From contig NZ_LR881183.1 in the NCBI RefSeq assembly GCF_904067545.1, positions 1,554,277-1,618,276 of the forward strand: a DNA stretch of 64,000 bases, written 5' to 3'. Of the stretch, positions 16,034 through 26,711 are shown piece after piece; positions within the stretch are counted from its first letter, which is position 1, and each line of letters starts with the position of its first letter. The notes beneath the pieces were generated by a model. That model ran no database searches. It was not told the origin of the DNA and saw nothing but the letters and a program-made list of their open reading frames with translations. Position numbers and translations under genes: made by a program. The stretch is from Thermococcus camini. Its GTDB lineage: Archaea; Methanobacteriota_B; Thermococci; Thermococcales; Thermococcaceae.

Positions 16034-17201
16034 TGCTCTCACCCTCCTTGCTCTTCTTGACCTTGAACTCTATGCTCCTCCTCGTCTTCGGGTCGAGGAT
16101 GTCCCTCATCGTGTCTCCGAGGAGGTTCCAGCCGAGGGCAACGAGCATGATCATCAGGCCGGAGAAGGTGACCAGCCACCACTTCTCTGGGAAGTACTGG
16201 GAGCCGTCGTAGACTATCCTGCCCCAGTCGGCTATCGGGGGAGTGGCACCGAGGCCCAGGAAGCTCAGGCCGGCCTCCATCAAAATCACACCACCGAAGT
16301 CGAGGGTGATGTAGACCAGTATCGGGCCGATGATGTTGGGGAGTATATGCTTGAACATTATCGTCCTGGAGCCGAGTCCTATGGCGCGAGCGGCTTCGAC
16401 GTAGAGGTTCTCCCTCTCGGTGAGGGTTGAACCGCGTGTTATCCTGGCGTAGGCAGGCCACCAGACGATTATCATCGCCAGTATGACGGCGAGGAGCTTT
16501 CCGAGGTTGCCTGCGTCCTGAGGTTCAAGCGCGAAGAGCCACAGCACGAAGCTCTGGACGGACTCATGGGTGGAGATGAAGTTCTGAAGCCTCTGCGGGA
16601 GCACGGCGGAGAAGGCCATGGCGAGGATGAGCGCCGGAAAGGCCAGGAACACATCGGTGATGCGCATGACCAGCTCGTCAACCTTACCGCCGTAGTAGCC
16701 CGCTATGAGGCCCAGAATGATGCCCAGGGGCACGCCGAGGACTATGACGATTATGGATATCACCAGCGAGACCCTGGCTCCGTAGAGGATGAGGCTGACG
16801 AGGTCCCTACCGAAGTTGTCCGCACCGAGAGTGTAGTGGATGTTCGTGGTGTACTGGATGATGTTGTCCCCCCTAAGCTCGGTAACGTTCAGGAAGTACG
16901 TCGAGCCGGGCGGGGCGAGATAGGTGCTCATGTTGTAGTTGGTCGGGAAGAACCTGTAGTTCCACGTGGCGAGGCTGGGGCCGAATATGCCGAGGAGCAC
17001 GAACATCAGCACGAGCGCAAGTCCTATGAGGCCCGGCGGGGAGCGGTTGAGGGCGTAGAGCATGAGCTTCCATTCTTCCATCTTGGAGCGGTTTTTCTTC
17101 TTCCAGTCCTTCTTGAACAGGCTTATGAAGCTTCCAAATCCCTCGACGAGCTTGTCGGAGAGCCTGTCAAGAACGTTTGATTTGTACTCTTCCCTGCCCA
17201 T
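16026..17201 (-). CDS. Oligopeptide-type ABC importer permease (OppC/DppC)
   Basis: 391 residues, longer than a typical DppC because of an N-terminal cytoplasmic region (1-60) and an extracytoplasmic loop (about 88-135). The typical transport domain follows: GADNFGRDLVSLILYGARVSL, then membrane segments, and the EAA loop YVEAARAIGLGSRTIMFKHILPN. The C-terminus ends in GWNLLGDTMRDILDPK. It couples to the OppD/OppF ATPases. 13 nt separate it from the other permease gene. Confidence 0.92.
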   Translation of the reverse strand: MGREEYKSNVLDRLSDKLVEGFGSFISLFKKDWKKKNRSKMEEWKLMLYALNRSPPGLIGLALVLMFVLLGIFGPSLATWNYRFFPTNYNMSTYLAPPGSTYFLNVTELRGDNIIQYTTNIHYTLGADNFGRDLVSLILYGARVSLVISIIVIVLGVPLGIILGLIAGYYGGKVDELVMRITDVFLAFPALILAMAFSAVLPQRLQNFISTHESVQSFVLWLFALEPQDAGNLGKLLAVILAMIIVWWPAYARITRGSTLTERENLYVEAARAIGLGSRTIMFKHILPNIIGPILVYITLDFGGVILMEAGLSFLGLGATPPIADWGRIVYDGSQYFPEKWWLVTFSGLMIMLVALGWNLLGDTMRDILDPKTRRSIEFKVKKSKEGESNA

Positions 17202-17214
17202 TTTATCACCCCTG

Positions 17215-18216
17215 CTAATACCTCACCCTCGGGTCTATCAGGGCGTAGAGTATGTCCACGACGAGGTTGGTTATGAGGAATATCAGGGCGAAGATCATGG
17301 TTATGGCGACGACCGCGGGGAAGTCGAGGTTCCTGATTGAGTCGATGACGTAGGAACCCATTCCCGGAAGGCCGAACACCGTCTCGGTGATCGGAGTTCC
17401 GCCGAGGAGGCCGCCGAACTGGAGGCCGAGAACGGTAACTATCGGCACCATGGCGTTCTTGAGGGCGTGGCGGTAGATTCCCCTCTTGGGAACGCCCTTG
17501 GCCTTGAGGAACCCGACGTAGTCGCTGCCTATTGCCTCAAGGAAGCTGTTCCTGACGAATCTGGCGAGTACACCCGCACCCATGAATCCCAGCGTGAAGC
17601 CAGGGAGCCAGAGCCTGTGGAGGTGCTGGCTGAAGGTTGAAAAGTCCCCGGTGATGAGGGCGTCTATCATCGGGATGTGGGTTATCTGGTGCTCGGGCGG
17701 AGCCGGGAAGCCAGCGAGTGTTATCCAGTGAACCTTAACAAAGAACACGTATATGAGAAGGTAGCCCAGCCAGAAGACCGGCATCGAAACGCCAGTGAGG
17801 GCGAAGAACCTGATGACCGTGTCCACCCACGTGTTGCGCTTGAGGGCCGAGATTATACCGAGGGGTATGCCTATTATCAGGATAAAGAAGAACGCCACCA
17901 GGGCCAGCTCAAACGTTATTGGGAAACGATCACGTATATCGTCAAGGACGTAGTTGGAAGTCCTGGGGTCGATTATGCTGTTCCTTGCAAGCCCGCTCAC
18001 AAGGAACCAGTACTGGTCGTACCAGGGCTCGTCAAGGTGGTACTCCTTCTTTATCTGCTCCATGTACGCCTGGCTGGCCTTCTCACCACCGGCCCAGGCC
18101 CTGGCAACATCCGCAGGGATGACGTAGGCGATCAGAAAGACTATGAGGGTGACTCCGATGAGGGTAGGGATAAACGTGAGGAGCCTTCTTATTAGGAACT
18201 TCTTCAGGTTCGCCAA
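17215..18216 (-). CDS. Oligopeptide-type ABC importer permease (OppB/DppB)
   Basis: 333 residues, six membrane segments. The N-terminus is KFLIRRLLTFIPTLIGVTLIVF, standard for DppB; the EAA-like loop is GSDYVGFLKAKGVPKRGIYRHALKNAMVPI; it ends in DILYALIDPRVRY. Forms the translocation pore with the following permease. 78 bp separate it from the binding-protein gene upstream, without a clear separate promoter, so the five genes are probably one transcript. Confidence 0.93.
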   Translation of the reverse strand: MANLKKFLIRRLLTFIPTLIGVTLIVFLIAYVIPADVARAWAGGEKASQAYMEQIKKEYHLDEPWYDQYWFLVSGLARNSIIDPRTSNYVLDDIRDRFPITFELALVAFFFILIIGIPLGIISALKRNTWVDTVIRFFALTGVSMPVFWLGYLLIYVFFVKVHWITLAGFPAPPEHQITHIPMIDALITGDFSTFSQHLHRLWLPGFTLGFMGAGVLARFVRNSFLEAIGSDYVGFLKAKGVPKRGIYRHALKNAMVPIVTVLGLQFGGLLGGTPITETVFGLPGMGSYVIDSIRNLDFPAVVAITMIFALIFLITNLVVDILYALIDPRVRY

Positions 18217-18294
18217 TCCGATTCCCCCCTGTGTCCTTGATTTATCCTCTAGAGTTCGGTCAAAAACACGAACAGAAAAAAAGAAAGGTCAGAA

Positions 18295-20484
18295 TCAGCT
18301 AACGCTTACCTCGACGCTCGTGAACTCGGTGGCACCGTAGAGGAACGGGCCAACCCAGTTGTCGGAGTCGAGGTAGTCAGGGACCCAACCGACGACGTAG
18401 ACATCGTACTCGCCGTGCTCGGTCTTGTCAAGGTAGGTCGGCCAGTTGTAGCTGTTGATGGTGACCTGGAATCCGAGCTGGCTCCAGACGTTCTGCAGGA
18501 GGGTCATGATCTTCTCACGTGCTGAGTTGCCCTCGTTGTAGATGAGCTCGATCTTGTACTTGGTCGGGTCAACGCCGGCTTTGTTGAGGAGCTGCTTGGC
18601 CTTGGCGAGGTTGTACTTGTACTTGGTTATGCCCTCCTCGGTGTAGCCCGGCCACGGCTTCGGTATCGGACCGTAGTTCCTGGCGAGGAGTCCCTGGTAA
18701 ACGACCTGGGAGATCTGGTCGTACGGAACGGCGTAGGCCATGGCCTCCCTGACGAGCGGGTCGTTGAAGGGCTCCTTCTGGGTGTTGAAGACGAGGAAGG
18801 TCAGTATCGGCTGGAGGATGTCGGTCTTAACGACGGACTTGAAGCCCTGGAGCTCGAGGCCCTTGACCGTGTCCATCTTCTCGGGCGGTATGGCAACGAC
18901 ATCGGCGGTGCCGGTCTTGAACAGGTTGATCCTGGCCATGGCGTCGCTGTTGATGACGTAGATAACCCTCTTGTGTCCGGGGTTGGCGGTGGCGTTCCAG
19001 TAGTGCGGGTTGTACTCGAGGACTATGTAGGCGTCCTTCTGGTAGTCCGCAACGTAGAACGGTCCGGTTCCAACGGGCTTGTTGTGCATGAGCTGGTGAG
19101 TCGGGTCGCTCTTACCCTCGCTCAGGTAGCTCCACCAGGCGCTCGGGTTATGGCCGTTGTCGCTCGCCTGGAGGGCCTCCTGGTACTTGTCGCCGAGGAG
19201 ATACTCCATCGGGACGACGCTGAGGAACGGGTCGGCGAGTACTCCCAGAACCGGGGCGTATGGGGCCGGGAGAACGAGCTTGAAGACTCCAGCGGTGTCA
19301 CCGCTGTAGCCGAAGAACTGCTTGAGCTCGTCGAGGCTCTTGACCTCGGTGCTCTTGCCGTTGAACTCGGCTATGAGCGGGTGCTCCTTGAGGTACTGGT
19401 CGAACTCATCCTCGGTGAGGGCCTGGGAGGCGTTCACGTCCATGAAGGAATCGACCATCCAGCTGACGCTGTGGCCGAGCCTCTCAACGCGGAGGAACGT
19501 GAAGGCCACGTCGGTGGCGTCGATCGGATAGGTCTTGTCGTCCCACGGATCGTAGGCCTGGACACCGCCGCGAATGAGGAAGTACCACTCGGTACCGTCC
19601 TTGTTGTGGGCCCAGGCAACGGCCAGATCGGGGCTAACCTCCTCGGTCTCCTCCTTCCAGTAGGTGACGAGGGTGTCGCCTATCTCGTGCCAGACCTCCC
19701 ATCCAAAGGTCTCGTAGGTCATGGCCGGGTCAAAGCTCTCCGGCCAGCCAATGGTTGCTATGGTGTAGGTATCGGCGTCGTTCTTGTAGTCCTTAATACC
19801 GATCTTGACGGAGGGGGCGTTCTGGTCCTCCCTCAGGAGGTCATAGCGCTCCGCAAGGGTTGGGTGGTAGTAGCGTCCCTTAACCCAGTCCCAGTAAACG
19901 CGGAGCTGCCTGTTCTGACCGAGGATAACCTCCGGGACGAGCTTGTTTCCGAGCATGTAGATGGCCTTGAAGAGCTCGGTTCTTATGGTCGGATCGGTCT
20001 GGCGTCTGGCGGCCACAACGAGGGCATCGACGTGCTCATCGCGGAAGAAGGCCGGATCGATGGCACCGAATCCCTGACCCTTCTCCATGAGGGTCTTGAC
20101 GTCCGGAGTGTTGGCGCTGTCAACCTCGTATTCGACCTTTATAACCTTCCTGTCGCTCGGAATCTCGACGGTCGGGCTGGCACCCTTCGGGCCGACGATC
20201 ACGACGCTCTTGTCGGTGACGACAACGTAGACGTCACCCATCTCCAGTATCCCCGGTTTTACCTCCGCGGGAGTCTGCGTCTGGGTGGCCGACTGGCTCG
20301 ATGTCGTGGTGGTACTTCCAGAAGTCGCCTGAGAGGACGTGGTCTGGGTACCACTCGGACTTGCGGTGGTGCTCTGCGAAATGGTGGTTGTCTCACCGCC
20401 GCCTCCGCTTATACAGCCGCTGGCTGCAACAGAAAAAACCACCAAAAAAACTACCAACAGGGCTATTGAACCTTTGGCCTTCAT
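18295..20484 (-). CDS. ABC substrate-binding lipoprotein, apparently circularly permuted
   Basis: 729 residues. Signal peptide with lipobox AASGC (Cys24), then a Ser/Thr-rich linker (33-72). Residues about 148-212 (DEHVDALVVAARRQTDPTIR, a middle part, then YWDWVKGRYYHP) match what is normally the C-terminal end of SBP_bac_5 proteins. The usual N-terminal part begins only at about 235 (TIATIGWPESFDPAM). The chain stops at YVVGWVPDYLDSDNWVGPFLYG and a short tail, where family members normally continue with that missing segment. The order of modules is therefore rotated. Substrate may be peptides or oligosaccharides, as for other thermophile members. First gene of the operon. Confidence 0.9.
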   Translation of the reverse strand: MKAKGSIALLVVFLVVFSVAASGCISGGGGETTTISQSTTASPSGTQTTSSQATSGSTTTTSSQSATQTQTPAEVKPGILEMGDVYVVVTDKSVVIVGPKGASPTVEIPSDRKVIKVEYEVDSANTPDVKTLMEKGQGFGAIDPAFFRDEHVDALVVAARRQTDPTIRTELFKAIYMLGNKLVPEVILGQNRQLRVYWDWVKGRYYHPTLAERYDLLREDQNAPSVKIGIKDYKNDADTYTIATIGWPESFDPAMTYETFGWEVWHEIGDTLVTYWKEETEEVSPDLAVAWAHNKDGTEWYFLIRGGVQAYDPWDDKTYPIDATDVAFTFLRVERLGHSVSWMVDSFMDVNASQALTEDEFDQYLKEHPLIAEFNGKSTEVKSLDELKQFFGYSGDTAGVFKLVLPAPYAPVLGVLADPFLSVVPMEYLLGDKYQEALQASDNGHNPSAWWSYLSEGKSDPTHQLMHNKPVGTGPFYVADYQKDAYIVLEYNPHYWNATANPGHKRVIYVINSDAMARINLFKTGTADVVAIPPEKMDTVKGLELQGFKSVVKTDILQPILTFLVFNTQKEPFNDPLVREAMAYAVPYDQISQVVYQGLLARNYGPIPKPWPGYTEEGITKYKYNLAKAKQLLNKAGVDPTKYKIELIYNEGNSAREKIMTLLQNVWSQLGFQVTINSYNWPTYLDKTEHGEYDVYVVGWVPDYLDSDNWVGPFLYGATEFTSVEVSVS

Positions 20485-20534
20485 TAATACCCACCCCTGT
20501 ACATTAAGGGCATGAACAATATGGCGGATGAGGT

Positions 20535-20555
20535 AATAAACCTTTCGATACCACC
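20535..20555 (-). promoter_or_regulatory. Promoter of the peptide ABC operon
   Basis: The minus strand carries GAAAGGTTTATTACC (TATA core TTTATTA, about 20541-20547). A start about 25 nt downstream would lie near 20518 and leave a leader of about 35 nt before the ATG at 20484, which is preceded by GGGGTGGG. Confidence 0.5.
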
Positions 20556-20644
20556 AACAGTACTACAAAGGTCTTTTACGCGCACTATTGGTTACTTATC
20601 GGCAGCGTTCTCAGAGTGCAACCTTCAGGGGATACCCGAAAAAA

Positions 20645-20662
20645 CTACGAAAAGCTTAAATG
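20645..20662 (+). promoter_or_regulatory. Promoter of the RAM-domain gene
   Basis: CGAAAAGCTTAAATGAG holds a purine-rich BRE and TATA core TTAAAT (about 20654-20659). The predicted start is near 20682. GGTGATG at 20700-20706 provides the ribosome binding site. Confidence 0.6.
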
Positions 20663-20710
20663 AGTTAGAGGGCTAGATAGAGACGTAAAGCCTTTCCGCG
20701 GTGATGAAAA

Positions 20711-20956
20711 ATGGTTAGGTCGTACGTTTTACTGACCGTTGAGATTGGAAAAGTTGAGAGCGTCATAGAGGCGCTCAAACAGATTCCGGGCGTCACCAAG
20801 GCCGACGCCGTCACCGGCCCCTACGACGCTATAGTCCACATCGAGGCGAAGGACCTCGGTGAGCTCACCAGGAGAATACTCCACGACATACACAACATCG
20901 ACGGCGTTATAGACACCACTACCGCCATAGTCGTAGAAATGGAAGAAGAGGAGTGA
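20711..20956 (+). CDS. Stand-alone Lrp/AsnC ligand-binding (RAM) domain
   Basis: 81 residues: MVRSYVLLTVEIGKVESVIE at the N-terminus, GVTKADAVTGPYDAIVHIEA and a DGVIDTTTAIVVE strand. This is the RAM alpha/beta domain of Lrp/AsnC regulators without the usual N-terminal helix-turn-helix. The own promoter and GGTGATG site show it is not a truncated regulator gene. Such stand-alone RAM proteins can bind amino acids and oligomerise with full-length Lrp proteins. It is divergent from the peptide importer operon, so a role in sensing amino acid supply is plausible (inference). Confidence 0.9.
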   Translation: MVRSYVLLTVEIGKVESVIEALKQIPGVTKADAVTGPYDAIVHIEAKDLGELTRRILHDIHNIDGVIDTTTAIVVEMEEEE

Positions 20957-21304
20957 TCACCTCTTTTTCTTCCCGGATTTGCGTTTCTTCTTGCCCTGGG
21001 ACTTGGCCTGGGTCTTTCTGATTTCCCTGATCTTCTGTCCGAGCATCCTCAGGGACTTACCCTTCGGATGCCTGCTCTCAATTCGGAGCATTCCCCTAAG
21101 CCTGTACTCATCGTCGAGACCTGCCAGCCGGGGGTTGAGTTTCTCCTCATCGAGCTCTATTACCTTCATCCCGAGGGCCAGCGCGGCATCGGCTATCTCA
21201 TGTATCTTCGGCCTATCCACTGCGAACTCCCTGCCCACGGCCCTTCCGTAGCGCCTGCTGAGCCTTGCGTCGAGCTCGCTGGGCCACACCACGAACTTTC
21301 TCAT
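20957..21304 (-). CDS. srp19: Signal recognition particle protein SRP19
   Basis: 115 residues. MRKFVVWPSELDARLSRRYG is the SRP19 N-terminus, RESRHPKGK-like sequence (RIESRHPKGKSL) is the RNA-binding loop, and the tail is lysine-rich (KKKRKSGKKKR). It binds 7S RNA and prepares it for SRP54. ATG 21304 follows GGTGGGAAG; the longer frame to 21319 is not needed. Its stop directly abuts the convergent RAM gene's stop. Confidence 0.93.
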   Translation of the reverse strand: MRKFVVWPSELDARLSRRYGRAVGREFAVDRPKIHEIADAALALGMKVIELDEEKLNPRLAGLDDEYRLRGMLRIESRHPKGKSLRMLGQKIREIRKTQAKSQGKKKRKSGKKKR

Positions 21305-21361
21305 CTTCCCACCTAACAAGGTTTAAAAGAAGTGCCATTAAAAACCCTTTTGGTGAGTCCA

Positions 21362-22000
21362 ATGGACACCCCCATCTTCGAGAAGTACCTCTTTGGCAAG
21401 GCCAACCGGGGAGACGTTATTCTGCTCGAGTACGACCCCACGTATCCCGTGGAAGAGTTCTCGTGGGGAGTCCTCATACCTTCGCTCCTTGAGAGGGACG
21501 GGGTCGTCGTGACGGACTTCTTCGGGATTGGGGGAATTCTCTTCAGGAACTACACCCGAAAGGTCTCCGGAAAGGAGTACTCAAGGGTGCTAGAGCTCAT
21601 TAAGAAGATAAAGGTCGTAAAGATCGGCCCCGGCTCGGCCAGCTATGGAGAGGTAATAGAGGAAGTTGTTCCGGTCTACGATTCACACACGTTCCTGAAG
21701 AACTACTACACCATCGTCAGCAGGATAAGCCATTCCCCCACAAAGCCCGAGTACTTCGTCACCTTCGGGCTCGGCCACTACATACACTTCGGCGGGGACG
21801 AGGCGATAAGGGCCATACTAACCGGCATCAGCACGATACCCCTTGAAGACTGGGTGGGGATACACTTTATAAACGCGGGGGTTCTGAGAAGTGAACACCT
21901 GGCGATGCTCGAGGAAATCGCCTCGATGGTGTTCCACATATCGCAGGACGGTCTGAAAGTAAAAAAGGAAGGTGGAACGGTTGATCAGGGAAGGGGATAA
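21362..22000 (+). CDS. DUF257-family protein
   Basis: 212 residues, predicted soluble alpha/beta. It starts MDTPIFEKYLFGKANRGDVI after GGTGAGTCCA. It looks like a RecA/KaiC-derived fold without Walker motifs: GDVILLEYDPTYPVEEFSW at the strand-loop position and VVVTDFFG, IGPGSASYGEV later. This is the Thermococcales-type DUF257 family, whose function is unknown. Its end overlaps trmI by 20 nt. Confidence 0.78.
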   Translation: MDTPIFEKYLFGKANRGDVILLEYDPTYPVEEFSWGVLIPSLLERDGVVVTDFFGIGGILFRNYTRKVSGKEYSRVLELIKKIKVVKIGPGSASYGEVIEEVVPVYDSHTFLKNYYTIVSRISHSPTKPEYFVTFGLGHYIHFGGDEAIRAILTGISTIPLEDWVGIHFINAGVLRSEHLAMLEEIASMVFHISQDGLKVKKEGGTVDQGRG

Positions 22001-22742
22001 GGTTCTGCTCATCGACAGGAGGGGCAAGCGCTACCTGGTGACGGTATCGGAGAGGGAGTTCCACACCGATCTGGGAATACTCAAGCTCGGCGAGCTCATA
22101 GGGAAGGAGTACGGAAGCAGGATAACCAGCCACCGAAACGAGGAGTTCAGGGTTCTCAAACCGGACATAAACGACATAATAGCCAAGATGAAACGCGGAC
22201 CGCAGATAGTCCACCCCAAGGACGCCGGTATAATACTCGCCTACGCTGGCATCTCGCCCGGCGACACGGTGATAGAGGCGGGCGTTGGGAGCGGCGCGCT
22301 CACGATATTCCTCGCAAACGCAGTAGGGCCAAACGGGAGGGTTATCAGCTACGAACGCCGCGAGGACTTCGCGAGGATAGCCCAGAAGAACATCGAGCTG
22401 GCCGGATTCTCGGACAGGGTAACCATAAAGCTCAAGGACATCTACGAGGGCATAGATGAAGAGTACGCCAACCACATAGTCCTCGACCTGCCCCAGCCGG
22501 AGAACGTCCTCCCCCACGCCGTTGAGGTTCTCAGACCCGGCGGCTACTTCGTGGCCTACACCCCGTGCACGAACCAGGTCCACCGCTTCTTCCAGGCGTT
22601 TCAGGAGTACAGGGAGCACTTCTACAAACCGAGGGTCGTCGAGGTCCTCGTCAGGGAGCATGAGGTAAAGAAGGAGTGCATGAGGCCGAAGACGACCATG
22701 CTGGCCCATACGGGATACATAACCTTCATCAGGAAGCTGTGA
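21981..22742 (+). CDS. trmI: tRNA (adenine-N1)-methyltransferase TrmI
   Basis: 253 residues from TTG 21981 (MIREGDKVLLIDRRGKRYL). An N-terminal beta domain is followed by a Rossmann fold with SAM motif I EAGVGSGALTIFLANAVG, motif IV LDLPQPENVLPHAVEVLRPGG and the TrmI C-terminus. The enzyme makes m1A at position 58, and in Pyrococcus also 57, of tRNA. TTG 21981 is preferred to GTG 21972 because GGAAGGTGG lies directly before it and relatives begin with MIREGDK. Overlaps the DUF257 gene. Confidence 0.9.
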   Translation: MIREGDKVLLIDRRGKRYLVTVSEREFHTDLGILKLGELIGKEYGSRITSHRNEEFRVLKPDINDIIAKMKRGPQIVHPKDAGIILAYAGISPGDTVIEAGVGSGALTIFLANAVGPNGRVISYERREDFARIAQKNIELAGFSDRVTIKLKDIYEGIDEEYANHIVLDLPQPENVLPHAVEVLRPGGYFVAYTPCTNQVHRFFQAFQEYREHFYKPRVVEVLVREHEVKKECMRPKTTMLAHTGYITFIRKL

Positions 22743-22953
22743 ACTCTTCCTTTTCTTCAACCCCGCCGGTCTCTTCTACAGTCTCGTCGAAAGTCACGTA
22801 GGCGAGTCCTCCAAAGAGCACGAGCCCCACAATGCCCTGAACCACAGGGTTTCCAGGGAGCACCCTCAGGGCCGGAACGTTGCCGTAGATCACCGGCCAG
22901 AAGAGGGCTACCGCCGCCAGCAGTGTTGATACGTAATAAACGAGCCGCTTCAT
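22729..22953 (-). CDS. Small two-helix membrane protein
   Basis: 74 residues with two hydrophobic segments (about 4-24 and 38-54) and an acidic C-terminal tail (DETVEETGGVEEKEE). ATG 22953 follows GGGGGTAACGCT. It overlaps the convergent trmI end by 14 nt. No family recognised; conservation in other Thermococcales cannot be tested here. Confidence 0.6.
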   Translation of the reverse strand: MKRLVYYVSTLLAAVALFWPVIYGNVPALRVLPGNPVVQGIVGLVLFGGLAYVTFDETVEETGGVEEKEEFTAS

Positions 22954-23044
22954 AGCGTTACCCCCAAGGGCCCTTTTTGCGAACGTTTTTTAATCTTTTC
23001 CCAGCACGCCCGAGGATCCTTCCGTTCGGCAAACCTTTGGTTAA

Positions 23045-23062
23045 CAACATCTTTATAAACAC
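23045..23062 (+). promoter_or_regulatory. Promoter of the Nfn/Sud-type pair
   Basis: AACATCTTTATAAACACC has TATA core TTTATAAA (about 23051-23058). The predicted start is near 23080. GGAGGTG at 23107-23113 is the ribosome binding site for the GTG at 23120. Confidence 0.65.
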
Positions 23063-23119
23063 CACAGGTTGCAAACCTTTAGATGACCAAGTTTGAACCT
23101 GTGTACGGAGGTGTTCATT

Positions 23120-25440
<2,321 letters not shown>

Positions 25441-25446
25441 ACTTCT

Positions 25447-26541
25447 TCATTTTTCTTTGAAGCACGCCTCCAGTATTGGGTCGGGAATCACGTAGTGAAC
25501 GTTCCTCCCTTCGATTCTTTTCTCAAGGAAAGATGAATCCACAAGCCCCTTAAGGAGCCTCGCCAGGACGCTGTCCGCTATGCTCCTCCCCTCCTTTCTC
25601 TCAAGGTGTTCCTTTATCTCCTCCCACGTCCTCTTTCCACCCGCTATGGCCCGCATTATCTCGATGTATCGCCCTCTCGCCGCAACTCTCTTCACCAGAA
25701 AGTTCTCGAACTCGCTCATAGCGAGCGCCTTGGCCTCTTCAAATACCTCGTCTACGAGTTTATCTGAAGGTCCTTTCTCCATGGCCTTCCTCCCGAAAAG
25801 GACGAGCCAGCCAACTATGCCGTCGAGCCTTTCAACGGCATCTTCTATGAGCTTTTCCGGTGGAGTTATGCCTACCTGCTCGAACCCCCTTATGAGGAAG
25901 TCCCTGCTCTGCTCTGGCGCGAACCTCGACAGAATAATCTCCTGGAAGTATCTACCATAAAGGGGAGCCTTCGGATCATCGAGGCCGAGATAATCGTGAA
26001 GCAGGCCCGCCTCTGAACCCGTCATGACTATTCTAAGGTCCGAGTAGTCGTAGAGGTGGGCTATCAAGCCCGCGAACTCGCTACCAACCGGCCCCCTGAG
26101 GTACTGAACCTCGTCGAAGGCTAAGACGACGTTGTATCTCTCAAGCTCCCTGAAAAGGGCCACTAGGTCGGTCTTCTCGTCCTTCCAGGAGAAGCCCACT
26201 CCAAAGCTCAGCAGTCTTAGGCCGGAAATGCTCTTGAGGCTTTCCTTGAGTCCGTCCCATATTTCGCGGTTCTCACGGAAGAAGGCGTTGACGGCGCTCT
26301 CTATCCTCTTGTAGACGTCCATGCGGGAGTTTGGATTGACCCCCCAGAAGTCCACGAGAACGTGGGGAAGAGAAAGCTCGTTGAGGCCGACAAGAAGGAG
26401 AGATGTCTTTCCGAGTCTTCTTATCCCAGTGATGACCGTTAGTGGGTTTTTGGATTTTAGGGACCTCTCAAACTCGCCCAGTTCCTTTTCCCTGTCGTAC
26501 AAATCCTCTCGCTTCCTCTTTGGGCGGGTGTCGAAGTACAC
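25447..26541 (-). CDS. Archaeal AAA-type ATPase, copy 1
   Basis: 364 residues. Motifs: EDLYDREKEL at the N-terminus, Walker A GIRRLGKTS, Walker B VVLAFDEVQYL, sensor IVMTGSEAG, then LLHDYLGLDDPKAPLYGRY and a C-terminal winged-helix-like part. This is the archaeal ATPase family PF01637 (STAND/MNS group). GTG 26541 (MYFDTRPKRKREDLYD) is chosen because it lines up with the start of the paralogue at 51699 (MLFDLQPKTKREDLYD). A perfect 22-bp palindrome lies 8 nt upstream. Cellular role unknown; such genes occur in many divergent copies in Thermococcales. Confidence 0.85.
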   Translation of the reverse strand: MYFDTRPKRKREDLYDREKELGEFERSLKSKNPLTVITGIRRLGKTSLLLVGLNELSLPHVLVDFWGVNPNSRMDVYKRIESAVNAFFRENREIWDGLKESLKSISGLRLLSFGVGFSWKDEKTDLVALFRELERYNVVLAFDEVQYLRGPVGSEFAGLIAHLYDYSDLRIVMTGSEAGLLHDYLGLDDPKAPLYGRYFQEIILSRFAPEQSRDFLIRGFEQVGITPPEKLIEDAVERLDGIVGWLVLFGRKAMEKGPSDKLVDEVFEEAKALAMSEFENFLVKRVAARGRYIEIMRAIAGGKRTWEEIKEHLERKEGRSIADSVLARLLKGLVDSSFLEKRIEGRNVHYVIPDPILEACFKEK

Positions 26542-26549
26542 AACTACCA

Positions 26550-26571
26550 CCCCAGTAGTTAACTACTGGGG
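26550..26571. promoter_or_regulatory. 22-bp perfect palindrome before ATPase copy 1
   Basis: CCCCAGTAGTT joined to its exact reverse complement AACTACTGGGG, with no spacer. It overlaps the likely transcription start and translation start region of the ATPase gene on the minus strand; GTTATAAGG-like TATA sequences lie just beyond. Probable operator. The paralogue at 51699 has different palindromes in the same place. Confidence 0.75.
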
Positions 26572-26616
26572 CAGAAGTTATAAGGGTTTCGAGGGATTAT
26601 TAAATGGAACACCAAG

Positions 26617-26688
26617 TTATCCAGGCGATGAGGAGCCTCACGATAGCCGAAGGGTGACGAGGGGCATACTGGCCGAGCCGGTGGATTT
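26617..26688 (+). ncRNA. Candidate C/D box sRNA 1
   Basis: Box C GCGATGA (26625-26631), 15-nt guide, box D' CCGA, 3-nt spacer, box C' GTGACGA, exactly 12-nt guide, box D CCGA (26673-26676). Flanks ATCCA..GGC and GCC..TGGAT can pair as a terminal stem, and TTTTT follows. Boxes use C in places where U is standard, which weakens the call; spacing fits the archaeal consensus well. Targets not identified. Confidence 0.55.
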
Positions 26689-26711
26689 TTAACTTTCCCC
26701 AGAAACTTAAT

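Noticed and set aside
18973-20469. 498-residue plus-strand ORF
   Set aside because: Antisense shadow of the binding-protein gene; no start signals and implausible composition. The minus strand has a lipobox and family motifs.
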